Shown here in pieces: positions 55,563 through 62,746 of a DNA stretch of 64,000 bases. Position numbers and translations under genes: made by a program. The stretch lies in the NCBI RefSeq assembly GCF_037652055.1, contig NZ_JBBKAH010000013.1:1-64000 (forward strand), given 5' to 3'. The DNA comes from Pelagibius sp037652055 (GTDB lineage: Bacteria; Pseudomonadota; Alphaproteobacteria; Kiloniellales; Kiloniellaceae). The notes below the pieces were generated by a model that was given only the letters and a program-made list of their open reading frames with translations, searched no databases and had not been told where the DNA came from. The stretch's first letter is position 1, and each line of letters opens with the position of its first letter.

Positions 55563-55856
55563 TCAGTGGTCCGAGATTTCGCCGTCCGTGAAGAGAAATT
55601 CCTTCAGGTGCTTTTCGAAGTCCGGGCTGTTGCGGCGGATCCACTCCAGCACCATGGCGGCGTGCTCCATCTCTTCGCGCATATTGTGAAGGAGAATCTC
55701 CTTGAGCTGCGCATCGTCGCAGTCGTCCGCCCGCTGCCGGTACCAGTCGACGGCTTCCAATTCTTCCATCAGGGAAACGATGGCGTGATGTAGGTGGATG
55801 GTTTCCTTGCTCAACCGCTCGCGCGGGGCATGCAGACTGCTACTGGAAGCGGTCAT
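55563..55856 (-). CDS. Ferritin-like protein of the encapsulated ferritin (EncFtn) family, without targeting tail
   Basis: The 97-residue, two-helix protein matches the catalytic part of Rhodospirillum rubrum EncFtn almost position for position as I recall that sequence. The ferroxidase residues E32, E62 and H65 are present (LMEELEAVDWY, REEMEHAAMVLEW), as are the entry-site residues E31, E34 and W38. EncFtn forms a ring decamer that oxidises Fe(II) at subunit interfaces and normally sits inside an encapsulin shell. Here the chain ends at DGEISDH, without the C-terminal encapsulin-targeting peptide, and no shell gene is nearby. Neighbours are a hemerythrin and stress genes. Confidence 0.88.
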   Translation of the reverse strand: MTASSSSLHAPRERLSKETIHLHHAIVSLMEELEAVDWYRQRADDCDDAQLKEILLHNMREEMEHAAMVLEWIRRNSPDFEKHLKEFLFTDGEISDH

Positions 55857-55993
55857 TGACCTCTTTCCCCTTCTCTTTCGTTGAACGCTCCGATCCGCCG
55901 GACCCGCTTGCTGCGAGTCCCATCGTTTTTCGGCCTATCGCCCTAATGTGCCGGGAAGGACAGGCGGCCGCAATGGGCCGCGCCGCCAAAATG

Positions 55994-56034
55994 AAAACCT
56001 CCGGCGGCCCGGGAAGGGCCACGCCGGAGGTTTT
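55994..56034. terminator. Bidirectional intrinsic terminator
   Basis: AAAACCTCCGGCG (55994-56006) pairs with CGCCGGAGGTTTT (56022-56034), a 13-bp stem with U-runs on either strand. It separates the PLDc_N gene from the EncFtn-type gene, both on minus, so the latter needs its own promoter. Confidence 0.9.
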
Positions 56035-56069
56035 ACCGCCGGGGCCTGGCGCCCCGCAAAAAGCGTTCT

Positions 56070-56264
56070 TTATATCGCGGCCCGACTGCTGCGGGGTCCG
56101 GCAAACAGCCAGATGATCAAGCCGAGGACCGGAAGGATCAGCACCAGCAGGATCCATAGCACCTTCGCGCCGGTCGATGCCCCCGAGCCGAAAATGTTGA
56201 CGATGGCCCAGATATCCAGGGCCAGAATAATAAGCCCCAGAATCCCACCGTATTCCATACTCAT
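56070..56264 (-). CDS. Small PLDc_N-type membrane protein
   Basis: This 64-residue protein has two membrane helices (GGILGLIILALDIWAIVNIF and VLWILLVLILPVLGLIIWLF) ending AGPR, the pattern of the PLDc_N domain found before the catalytic part of cardiolipin synthases, here alone. Its function is unknown; related stand-alone peptides are often stress-induced. GGGAG precedes ATG 56264, and an EcfG-type promoter lies about 45 bases upstream. Confidence 0.85.
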   Translation of the reverse strand: MSMEYGGILGLIILALDIWAIVNIFGSGASTGAKVLWILLVLILPVLGLIIWLFAGPRSSRAAI

Positions 56265-56310
56265 GCTTTTCTCCCGTCTCGCTGACGCACTCGTGAATTG
56301 GTATCGGGCA

Positions 56311-56335
56311 AACGTCGCCCGCGGCGTAAAGTTCC
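56311..56335 (-). promoter_or_regulatory. EcfG-type promoter before the PLDc_N gene
   Basis: On the minus strand GGAAC (56335-56331), a 16-base spacer and CGTT (56314-56311) match the alphaproteobacterial EcfG consensus. It sits between the hemerythrin stop and the PLDc_N start. Confidence 0.85.
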
Positions 56336-56350
56336 CGGGTGGCGGTCCCG

Positions 56351-56821
56351 TCAGGACGCCAGTTCGAGCGGCTCCATGGCGGCCAGCACCGCCTTCTTGC
56401 GCGACTCGAAGCTCTTGCCCATGGACTGGGCCGCTTCCTCGCTGAGTACCTCGCGGGCCTCGGTGAAGGTCTCGCCCTCTTCCTCTTCCATGTGGTGCTC
56501 CATGAGTTCGCAGAGCACGCCGAACTTCGACGCCCACTGGGCGCTGTCGACAGGGACCGAGTCGAGCTCTTCCAGCAGACCGTTGGCGACATGGTGTTCG
56601 TTCACCGCCTCGAAGGCTTCGTCGCGCGTGTCGCGCTGCTTCATGAGCGTGTTGTAGAACACGGCCTCCTCGATCTTGTGGTGCGCCCACATCTCGCGCT
56701 TGAAAGTGTCGAACAGTTGGCGACGCGTCTTTGCAGCGCGCTCGGTGGTGTCCTTGATCTCCGCCATCAGGCCACGCGCCTCGTCATGATCCTGCTTGAT
56801 CCGGTCGTAGATGTTCATCAT
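56351..56821 (-). CDS. Hemerythrin HHE-domain protein
   Basis: The 156-residue four-helix protein has the iron-ligand pattern: H12 (KQDHDEAR), H47/H48 with E51/E52 (AHHKIEEAVFY), H76/H77 (EHHVANGLLEEL) and H109/H110 with Glu-rich EEEEGETF. A di-iron centre that binds oxygen, nitric oxide or serves stress sensing is expected for the family. GAGAGGA precedes the paired ATGs at 56821/56818, and an EcfG-type promoter lies about 65 bases upstream. Confidence 0.92.
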   Translation of the reverse strand: MMNIYDRIKQDHDEARGLMAEIKDTTERAAKTRRQLFDTFKREMWAHHKIEEAVFYNTLMKQRDTRDEAFEAVNEHHVANGLLEELDSVPVDSAQWASKFGVLCELMEHHMEEEEGETFTEAREVLSEEAAQSMGKSFESRKKAVLAAMEPLELAS

Positions 56822-56884
56822 TTCCTCTCGGTGATTGGCAGTGCATCGCGACCGCGCCGCGCGGCGCTGTGACTGTGCGATGGC

Positions 56885-56910
56885 AACGCCGGGCTGCAGC
56901 CGCGAGTTCC
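56885..56910 (-). promoter_or_regulatory. EcfG-type promoter before the hemerythrin gene
   Basis: On the minus strand GGAAC (56910-56906), a 17-base spacer and CGTT (56888-56885) match the consensus, with N17 spacing also used by EcfG. Confidence 0.8.
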
Positions 56911-56941
56911 GACACGGCGACGTGAGGCCACGGCCATGCGA

Positions 56942-56971
56942 AAGGGGCCCCGCCTTTCAGCGGAGCCCCTT
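56942..56971 (-). terminator. Terminator of the OmpA-family gene
   Basis: AAGGGGC (56942-56948) pairs with GCCCCTT (56965-56971), continued by CCGC/GCGG after one mismatch; a short U-run follows on minus. Confidence 0.75.
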
Positions 56972-57002
56972 CCCTTCCGGCCTTGCGGCCACTGCGCGAT
57001 GC

Positions 57003-57953
57003 TTACTGCTGGGCCGAAGTCGTGCCGATCTGTTCGGCGTACATGCCGCGAGCAACGATCTCGACGCGGCGGTTGGCCTGCTCGGGCACACCGTCCGGCG
57101 TGGACACGGCGGGATCTTCCTCGCCCTTTGCGGCGGTCTTCAGCTCGTCGAGATCGCCGACGGTGATGCCCTCGCGGATCAGCGACTGGCGCACCTGCTC
57201 GGCACGACGTTCGGAAAGGTCGATGTTGTAGCCGCTCGGGCCGGCGCGGTCGGCATGGCCTTCAACGAAGACGACGATGTCGTTCAGACCCTTCATCTGC
57301 TCGACGAAGGTGTCGACCTTTTCCTGCGACACCGGCCTCAGGTCCGACTTGTCGAAGTCGAAGTACAGCACCATTCGGGCCACTTCCTCGCCGATGACCA
57401 TGCGCGGCTCCGGCGCGGGCTGCGGCTCAGGAACGACCTCCGCCGTCTGCATGGCGCCATTCAGGTTATCCATCGCGATCTCGAATTCGTCGCGGCAGGC
57501 GGCGATATGCGCCGGCTGATGGCCTTCCTCCTGCTGCTCAACCCAGCAGTCGTACTTGGCCTGGGCGATTGCGGCCGCTTCCGGCGCCTTCTCCTTAGCG
57601 CCCTTGTCGAAGGCACCCATCAGGTTCTGGCGGGCCGCGACCAGGGCCGGCATGTGCGCCTCGTCGATACCCCACTCGCCCGGATTCTCCGGTGCGATGT
57701 TCTTGTGCTCGTTCGCCATCAGCGCCTTCTCGGCGAAGTAGTCGGCGTCGATCCAGTCGTACATCTGGTCCGCTTCGAAGAGGAAAAAGTCACGGTACTC
57801 GCGGGCGAGGTAGTCGTCGAAGGACGCACCGGCGGGCTGCATCTCGCGCGCCCGATCCATCTCGTCGCCGTAAAAGATCACCGCATTGGCCGCACCGCTG
57901 GCAAACACGACGAAGGAGGATGCGACCCCACCCAACAAAATCTTGCGAAGCAT
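57003..57953 (-). CDS. OmpA-family outer membrane / peptidoglycan-binding protein
   Basis: The 316-residue protein has a Sec signal peptide (about 1-23, ending GAANA), a helical acidic domain of about 150 residues with two Cys (CWVEQQEEG, AACRDEF) instead of a beta barrel, a Pro-rich hinge (VPEPQPAPEP) and an OmpA C-terminal domain (VLYFDFDKSDL, EGHADRAGPSGYNIDLSERRAEQVRQSL, NRRVEIV). The last part binds diaminopimelate in peptidoglycan. The function of the N-terminal domain is unknown. Confidence 0.9.
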   Translation of the reverse strand: MLRKILLGGVASSFVVFASGAANAVIFYGDEMDRAREMQPAGASFDDYLAREYRDFFLFEADQMYDWIDADYFAEKALMANEHKNIAPENPGEWGIDEAHMPALVAARQNLMGAFDKGAKEKAPEAAAIAQAKYDCWVEQQEEGHQPAHIAACRDEFEIAMDNLNGAMQTAEVVPEPQPAPEPRMVIGEEVARMVLYFDFDKSDLRPVSQEKVDTFVEQMKGLNDIVVFVEGHADRAGPSGYNIDLSERRAEQVRQSLIREGITVGDLDELKTAAKGEEDPAVSTPDGVPEQANRRVEIVARGMYAEQIGTTSAQQ

Positions 57954-58177
57954 ATCTGTCTCCTATTGTTTCTTGTCTGGATCTGCCAAGCATCGCTTGA
58001 CGGCGGCGGCCCCTCTGTCTTGTCCGCTCCGCCCTCGGCACCGGCGTCTCGCCGCGACCGATCAACCTTGGCGCTCTTTCATTCCGCCCAGTGAATGCAT
58101 GCGCGGCGCAAAGGTTCCGAAATTGAACGCGAAAAGCGTTTGCTTGAAAGTTGGGCGCAACCCGCACGGCAAAGAAA

Positions 58178-58210
58178 AACGGCGCGCCGCAGTGCCGCGG
58201 GCGCGCCGTT
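58178..58210 (-). terminator. Intrinsic terminator of phyR
   Basis: AACGGCGCGCC (58178-58188) pairs perfectly with GGCGCGCCGTT (58200-58210). On minus the stem is followed by TTTTTCTTT, a strong U-run. Confidence 0.93.
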
Positions 58211-58231
58211 CTGTCTCAGCGAACTGAGAGA

Positions 58232-59026
58232 TCAGTTCATGCGGGCGCTGCTTTCAAAGAACAACGCCTGGCTGATCGCAGCCTTCACCGTCGCCTCCTG
58301 AAAGGGCTTGGTGATGAGGAAGGTCGGCTCCGGCCGTTCGCCGGTGAGCAGGCGGTCCGGATAGGCGGTGATGAAGATGACCGGCACTTCGAAGTCGTTG
58401 AGGATATCGGTCACCGCATCGATGCCCGATGACCCATCGGCGAGCTGGATGTCCGCCAGCACCAGACCGGGATTGTGGCTGCGCGCGGCGGCGACCGCCG
58501 AACTGCGGGTGTCCGCAATGGCGGCAACCTTGTGGCCGAGGCCTTCGACGATGCCCTCAAGGTCCATGGCGATGATGGGTTCATCCTCGATGATCAGCAC
58601 GTCGGTCGCGGTCTGCCGGTCGATCTCCTCGATGGCCTTGGCCAAAAGGCCCATGATCTCGTCTTCATCGGCGTCCAGGATCTGGCCGGCCTCTTCGCGC
58701 GTGAAGCCTTCCATCGCGGTCAGCAGCAACGCCTGGCGCGAACGCGGCGTCAGGGACGACAGCCGCCGCTGGGTTACCTTGACCCGCTGGTCGTCGGCCT
58801 CTTCCGGCACCTCGTAAGGCGCCTGCGCGCCGGACCAGATTTTCTGGAAGATGCGATAAAGGCCGACTCGCGGCTCGACGTCCCGGGGGAACTCTTCCGG
58901 TGCCTCGAGAATTGCCTCCAAGGAAGCAGCGACGTAACGGTCACCACTGTCCTGGGTGCCGCTCAGCGCACGCGCGTAGCGGCGCAGAAAAGGCAGATGT
59001 GGACCGATCGCTTGGGAAATTGACAT
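58232..59026 (-). CDS. phyR: General stress response regulator PhyR
   Basis: The 264-residue protein combines an N-terminal EcfG-like sigma domain (about 1-135; AYEVPEEADDQR-type linker, LTPRSRQALLLTAMEGFTREEAGQIL) with a C-terminal receiver (about 142-258). Acidic residues E147/D148, phospho-acceptor D192 (LADIQLADGSSG), T220 and K240 are intact. When phosphorylated, the sigma-like half captures NepR and frees EcfG. ATG 59026 begins the conserved MSISQAIG. Confidence 0.97.
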   Translation of the reverse strand: MSISQAIGPHLPFLRRYARALSGTQDSGDRYVAASLEAILEAPEEFPRDVEPRVGLYRIFQKIWSGAQAPYEVPEEADDQRVKVTQRRLSSLTPRSRQALLLTAMEGFTREEAGQILDADEDEIMGLLAKAIEEIDRQTATDVLIIEDEPIIAMDLEGIVEGLGHKVAAIADTRSSAVAAARSHNPGLVLADIQLADGSSGIDAVTDILNDFEVPVIFITAYPDRLLTGERPEPTFLITKPFQEATVKAAISQALFFESSARMN

Positions 59027-59111
59027 CGACGAACTGAGCTCCCTTGAAGGTATTCTAACGAAGGCCGGTTCTTCATGGACGGACCTTCTTGACCGTAAAT
59101 TCCCCCCAAGC

Positions 59112-59141
59112 AAAAAAGTTCCTCGCAAGCGGAACTTTTTT
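59112..59141. repeat. Perfect inverted repeat carrying two facing GGAAC elements
   Basis: AAAAAAGTTCC (59112-59122) and GGAACTTTTTT (59131-59141) form an 11-bp palindrome around TCGCAAGC. The right GGAAC is the -35 of the nepR promoter; the left one points towards phyR but has no CGTT at 16-17 bases. Confidence 0.8.
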
Positions 59142-59155
59142 GCTATCTACACGTT
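59131..59155 (+). promoter_or_regulatory. EcfG-type promoter of nepR-ecfG
   Basis: GGAAC (59131-59135), a 16-base spacer and CGTT (59152-59155) match the EcfG consensus exactly, about 108 bases ahead of nepR. It implies positive autoregulation, which is usual for this locus. Confidence 0.93.
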
Positions 59156-59262
59156 TAAACCACGCAAAGTAGAATGTTTTCATAGACTTGGCGCCAGGGG
59201 AAGCATTGCTGGTTGCCATAGAAGGCATCTTAGGAAAAGATACAGCCCGGGATAGGGATATG

Positions 59263-59457
59263 ATGTCAAACGAAGAACGTGAGAAGTCGCCGGCGGGCGG
59301 AGCTGCCCCGGGCCGCGCCAGGAAGGCTCCCGCCGGCAAGGAAGACTGGATCGGGGCCAATCTGCGCAAGGTCTACGACGAGGCGCTGAACGAACCGGTG
59401 CCCGACCGGTTTCTCTCCATCTTGAAGGAGATCGAGAAGAAGGAACGCGGATCTTGA
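59263..59457 (+). CDS. nepR: Anti-sigma factor NepR
   Basis: The 64-residue protein has the NepR core WIGANLRKVYDEALNEPVPDRFLSILKEI after a disordered Ala/Gly-rich start. It binds EcfG in unstressed cells and PhyR-P under stress. ATG 59263 is chosen over 59260 because AGGGA lies 5 bases upstream. Its stop overlaps the ecfG start (TTGA), so the two are translated in step. Confidence 0.95.
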   Translation: MSNEEREKSPAGGAAPGRARKAPAGKEDWIGANLRKVYDEALNEPVPDRFLSILKEIEKKERGS

Positions 59458-60026
59458 GCACAAGGGATCCCCATTCCGCCCTCCACGACCAGATCGTCGA
59501 GGTCATTCCCAATCTGCGCGCTTTCGCCCGCTCGCTGGTGAGCAATCCGGCCCAAGCTGACGATCTTGTGCAAGGCGCCCTGATGCGCGCCCTCTCGAAT
59601 CTCGACAAGTTCGAGGAAGGGACTAATCTGCGGGCCTGGATGTTCACCATCCTGCGCAACCTGTTCTATTCCGAACTGCGTAAGCGCAAGCGTGAGGTGG
59701 AAGACGCCGATGGCGGCTATGCCGCTACCTTGTCCACGCAGCCCAACCAGATCGCCTCCCTCGAGTTGAAGGATTTCCGCAAGGCCCTCGCCAAGCTTCC
59801 CGAGGAGCAGCGTGAGGCGCTAATCCTGATCGGCGCTTCGGGATTTTCCTATGAGGATGCCGCCAACATCTGCGGCTGCGCCATCGGCACCATGAAAAGC
59901 CGCGTCAACAGGGGCCGCAACCGGCTGGCCGACCTCCTCCAGATCGATCCGGCCAGCGATCTCGCCGGCGATCAGGCCATGGCGTCCATGCTCGAAAACA
60001 AGCAGGCGCTCCTTGCCGGTTGCTGA
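59454..60026 (+). CDS. ecfG: General stress sigma factor EcfG
   Basis: This 190-residue ECF15-type sigma factor has region 2 (FARSLVSNPAQADDLVQGALMRALSNLDKF, LRAWMFTILRNLFYSELRKRKRE) and region 4 (LPEEQREALILIGASGFSYEDAANICGCAIGTMKSRVNRGRNRLADLL). The start codon is TTG, with AAGGAA upstream. It should recognise GGAAC-N16/17-CGTT sites, several of which lie in this window. Confidence 0.96.
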   Translation: MSTRDPHSALHDQIVEVIPNLRAFARSLVSNPAQADDLVQGALMRALSNLDKFEEGTNLRAWMFTILRNLFYSELRKRKREVEDADGGYAATLSTQPNQIASLELKDFRKALAKLPEEQREALILIGASGFSYEDAANICGCAIGTMKSRVNRGRNRLADLLQIDPASDLAGDQAMASMLENKQALLAGC

Positions 60027-60051
60027 ACTTGCCGCCAGGTAGGCGAAACCC

Positions 60052-61749
60052 ATGCTGCGTTCCCTCAGATCCCGCCTGATTGTTTTGCTGGCGCTTGCGC
60101 TGCTGCCGGCCAGCACCCTCGCCATCATTCAGGCGGTGAGCTACTACCGCCAGGTCACGGCGCTGACGGAGCGCAACCTGCTGCAATCCTCGGCGATCAT
60201 CGCCGCCGAAGAGAAAAACGTCATCGTCGACGCGCGGCGCATCCTGGAAAATCTCGCTACCCTGCGTGAAATTTCCGCCTTTACGCCCGGGGCCTGCGGC
60301 CAGACCTTGCTGCGGACCCAGAAAGAAGCGGTGGCGTACAGCCTTCTGGTCGTCCTGCGTCCCGACGGCACGGTCGCATGTTCGACCGATCTCGATTCGC
60401 CGGCCACCTTCGCCAATGAGGACTGGTTCACCCGCACGGTCGCCAACGACGGCTTCACCGTCAGCGGCAATGTGGAACTGCCGGGCGGCAGCGGGCCCAC
60501 CCTGATGACCACCCTGCCGCTGCACGCGCCAGAGGGACCGCTCATCGGCATGGTCGGGCTTGCCCTTAACCAGGCCTGGCTGGGACATCTCGTGAGCCGC
60601 CCTGACGGCGGACCATCCCTGGCCAATACCAGCGTCGCGCTGCTCGACCAGCGCGGTGCCGTTCTTGCCGAGTCCGCTGTCGGCAGCCCGGCACGCGATT
60701 GGATGCCGGCAGCTTTCGTCGTCGGGACCCGTCTCAGCGGCCAGGCCCAGGTCTTCCGAACCCAGGGCCGCGACGGCATCGAACGCATCTTCGCCCTCGC
60801 CCCCCTCTACGAACAGCAGGTCTTCGTTGTGATGGGGGGTGTGTCCGGCCACCTGCTGGCAAACCCCAGCTTCCACCTGGTCGCCGGCCTCGCCTACCCG
60901 GTTCTCATGTGGTCCATTGCCATTGCCGTCGCCTGGTTCGCCGTCGAACGCCTGGTCCTGAAGCAGGTTCTGCGCCTGCGCAAGACCGCCAACGCCTATG
61001 CCGAGGGCCACTTCGAGGCGCGCACCCCCGGCATCGAGCATGCCCCCCAGGAGATCCGCGAACTCGGCATGACCATGCACAAGATGGCGGACGTCATCTC
61101 GCTGCACGAAAGTGAACTGCGCAAGTCGCTGCAGGAGCAGAAGGCACTGCTGCGCGAAGTCTACCACCGGGTGAAGAACAACCTGCAGGTCGTCTCCAGC
61201 CTGGTCAATCTACAGGTCTCCCGCGCCAGGAACGAGCACGAGCGCGGCGCCCTGCGCACCACCCAGGATCGCATCCACGCCCTTTCCATGGTGCACAGCA
61301 ATCTCTACGAGACGCCGGAGTTGCATCAGATCAAGCTGCAGGAGTTCGTGCCGCAGCTCTGCGAGTACCTGCGCCAGGCGCAAGGCGATGCCGCAGAGAG
61401 CGTGCGCATGACCTTCGATATCGATACGATCCAAAGCGACCCCGAGCGCGCGGTGCCGCTCGCCCTGCTGATCACGGAAGTGGTCACCAACGCGCTGAAG
61501 CACGGCTGGCCGGAAGGCGAACCCGGCCGCCTCGCCGTTGCGCTCAAGCAGGTGGGCGAGGACGGCCTGGAGATGACGATTACCGACGACGGCAGCACCG
61601 CCGAATCCGCCTCCCCGGAGAGCCTCGGCGGACGCCTGATTCACGCCTTTGCCAAGCAGCTGGGCGGCAGCGTGACGATCGAAAACGGCAACGGGTTCCA
61701 CCTGACCCTGCAGGTGCCCAGCAGCGCGGCGCCCTCCTCCCTGTCCTGA
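60052..61749 (+). CDS. HisKA_2 sensor histidine kinase (PhyK type)
   Basis: The 565-residue membrane kinase has TM1 (about 9-29), a periplasmic Cache-like sensor domain (about 35-275), TM2 (about 279-299), a HAMP-like linker and a HisKA_2 domain with His372 in YHRVKNNLQVVSSLVNLQ, followed by a HATPase (EVVTNALKHGWPEGEPG, TDDGS). Kinases of this class phosphorylate PhyR. It lies 25 bases after ecfG and is the likely signal input for the locus. The signal is unknown. Confidence 0.92.
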   Translation: MLRSLRSRLIVLLALALLPASTLAIIQAVSYYRQVTALTERNLLQSSAIIAAEEKNVIVDARRILENLATLREISAFTPGACGQTLLRTQKEAVAYSLLVVLRPDGTVACSTDLDSPATFANEDWFTRTVANDGFTVSGNVELPGGSGPTLMTTLPLHAPEGPLIGMVGLALNQAWLGHLVSRPDGGPSLANTSVALLDQRGAVLAESAVGSPARDWMPAAFVVGTRLSGQAQVFRTQGRDGIERIFALAPLYEQQVFVVMGGVSGHLLANPSFHLVAGLAYPVLMWSIAIAVAWFAVERLVLKQVLRLRKTANAYAEGHFEARTPGIEHAPQEIRELGMTMHKMADVISLHESELRKSLQEQKALLREVYHRVKNNLQVVSSLVNLQVSRARNEHERGALRTTQDRIHALSMVHSNLYETPELHQIKLQEFVPQLCEYLRQAQGDAAESVRMTFDIDTIQSDPERAVPLALLITEVVTNALKHGWPEGEPGRLAVALKQVGEDGLEMTITDDGSTAESASPESLGGRLIHAFAKQLGGSVTIENGNGFHLTLQVPSSAAPSSLS

Positions 61750-61781
61750 GCCGGCGCGGGTGCATCCCGGCCCTCGAACGC

Positions 61782-61806
61782 GGAACCTTCGCAGCCGACC
61801 GGCGTT
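61782..61806 (+). promoter_or_regulatory. EcfG-type promoter of the DUF1328 gene
   Basis: GGAAC (61782-61786), a 16-base spacer and CGTT (61803-61806) match the consensus exactly, about 115 bases ahead of the start at 61921. Confidence 0.88.
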
Positions 61807-61920
61807 ATCACAGGAATCGGCAACGCAGGCAAATCTGCCCACCGCGTCAAAGGCTTGACCGAAAGTACGCCGCTGGTGCGCCCGCCACGCCATCCTCAAG
61901 GCCATATCAAGGAGAGTGCC

Positions 61921-62097
61921 ATGCTTTATTGGGCCCTTGTGTTCTTCATCGTCGCGATCGTGGCCGGCTTCTTCGGCTTCGGCGGTGTCGCCTCCGCTTC
62001 GGCCGGCATCGCGCAGATCCTCTTCTTCATCTTCCTGGTGCTGCTGGTCGTCTCACTCATCATGCATCTTGTGCGCGGCCGCCGCGGCTCCATGTAG
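61921..62097 (+). CDS. DUF1328 small membrane protein (YtjA-like)
   Basis: The 58-residue protein is almost wholly hydrophobic with the family pattern MLYWALVFFIVAIVAGFFGFGGVASASAGIAQILFFIFLVLLVVSLI and a basic tail (RGRRGSM). It has two membrane helices. DUF1328 proteins are widespread stress-linked peptides of unknown function. AAGGAGA precedes ATG, and the EcfG-type promoter supports stress induction. Confidence 0.93.
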   Translation: MLYWALVFFIVAIVAGFFGFGGVASASAGIAQILFFIFLVLLVVSLIMHLVRGRRGSM

Positions 62098-62347
62098 CCC
62101 GCGTCCCCAGCACCAGGCGTGCCGCCCCTCGGTCCGCGTTGCGGCCGTGGGGCCGGCACACGCCTGCATCCCTTCGTAGTCCTCCGCTTAAAGCTCACAT
62201 CGAACCGGCGGCGCGGCAATCTTCGCCCGCCGCCTTATCCTATGTTGCAGCGGCCGTCACCCGAGCCGGCTAGTCTGGGCAATCGCTGAAGTTGCACAGA
62301 CTGGCGGCATCCCTGCCGCCTTTCCCCGTTTGAGGAAGGCTTTCCCA

Positions 62348-62746
62348 GTGACGAAGATGCCAACAAGGCGCGTCCTGCCGCCCATGCTGCGTGTGCTGAT
62401 CGTCGAGGACAATATGATCATCGCCCTCGATGCCGAAGACATGCTGACGCGCAATGGCGCCGCGGGTGTCGACATCGCCGGCAGCAGCGCCGAGGCTCTG
62501 CGTATGCTCGCAGATCCCTCCTACAGCTTCGCGGTGGTCGATCTTCGGCTGCCCAACGCCGAGAGCCTTGCGATTGCATGGCGGCTGCAAGAGTTGGGTA
62601 TCCCTTTCATCTTTTCCGTCGGCTATGGGGAGCAAGTGATCAATCCGCCGGCATTTCCGGCGGTGCCCGTCGTCGGCAAGCCTTTCAGCGAGTCCTACCT
62701 GATGGCGCGCCTCGCCGACCTGCTGGAGGCTGAGGGCAGGCCCTAA
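62348..62746 (+). CDS. Single-domain response regulator, FATGUY-like variant
   Basis: The 132-residue protein is only a receiver domain: acidic pair in VEDN, phospho-acceptor Asp in AVVDLRLP and Lys in VVGKPFS. The switch segment is PFIFSVGYG where FATGUY regulators have PFxFATGYG, so the conserved Thr is Val and the preceding Ala is Ser. Such proteins tune PhyR kinases in Sphingomonas and Caulobacter. GTG 62348 is chosen because GAGGAAGG lies 8 bases upstream. The stop overlaps that of crp. Confidence 0.85.
   Translation: MTKMPTRRVLPPMLRVLIVEDNMIIALDAEDMLTRNGAAGVDIAGSSAEALRMLADPSYSFAVVDLRLPNAESLAIAWRLQELGIPFIFSVGYGEQVINPPAFPAVPVVGKPFSESYLMARLADLLEAEGRP

Noticed and set aside
55857..55993. 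EcfG promoter for the EncFtn-type gene
   Set aside because: A CGTT on minus exists near 55888, but no GGAAC at the right distance was found, so stress control of this gene is not claimed.
59057..59122. EcfG promoter for phyR on the minus strand
   Set aside because: GGAAC (59122-59118) is there, but no CGTT lies 16-17 bases away; the nearest CGTT (59060-59057) is far outside the spacing limit.
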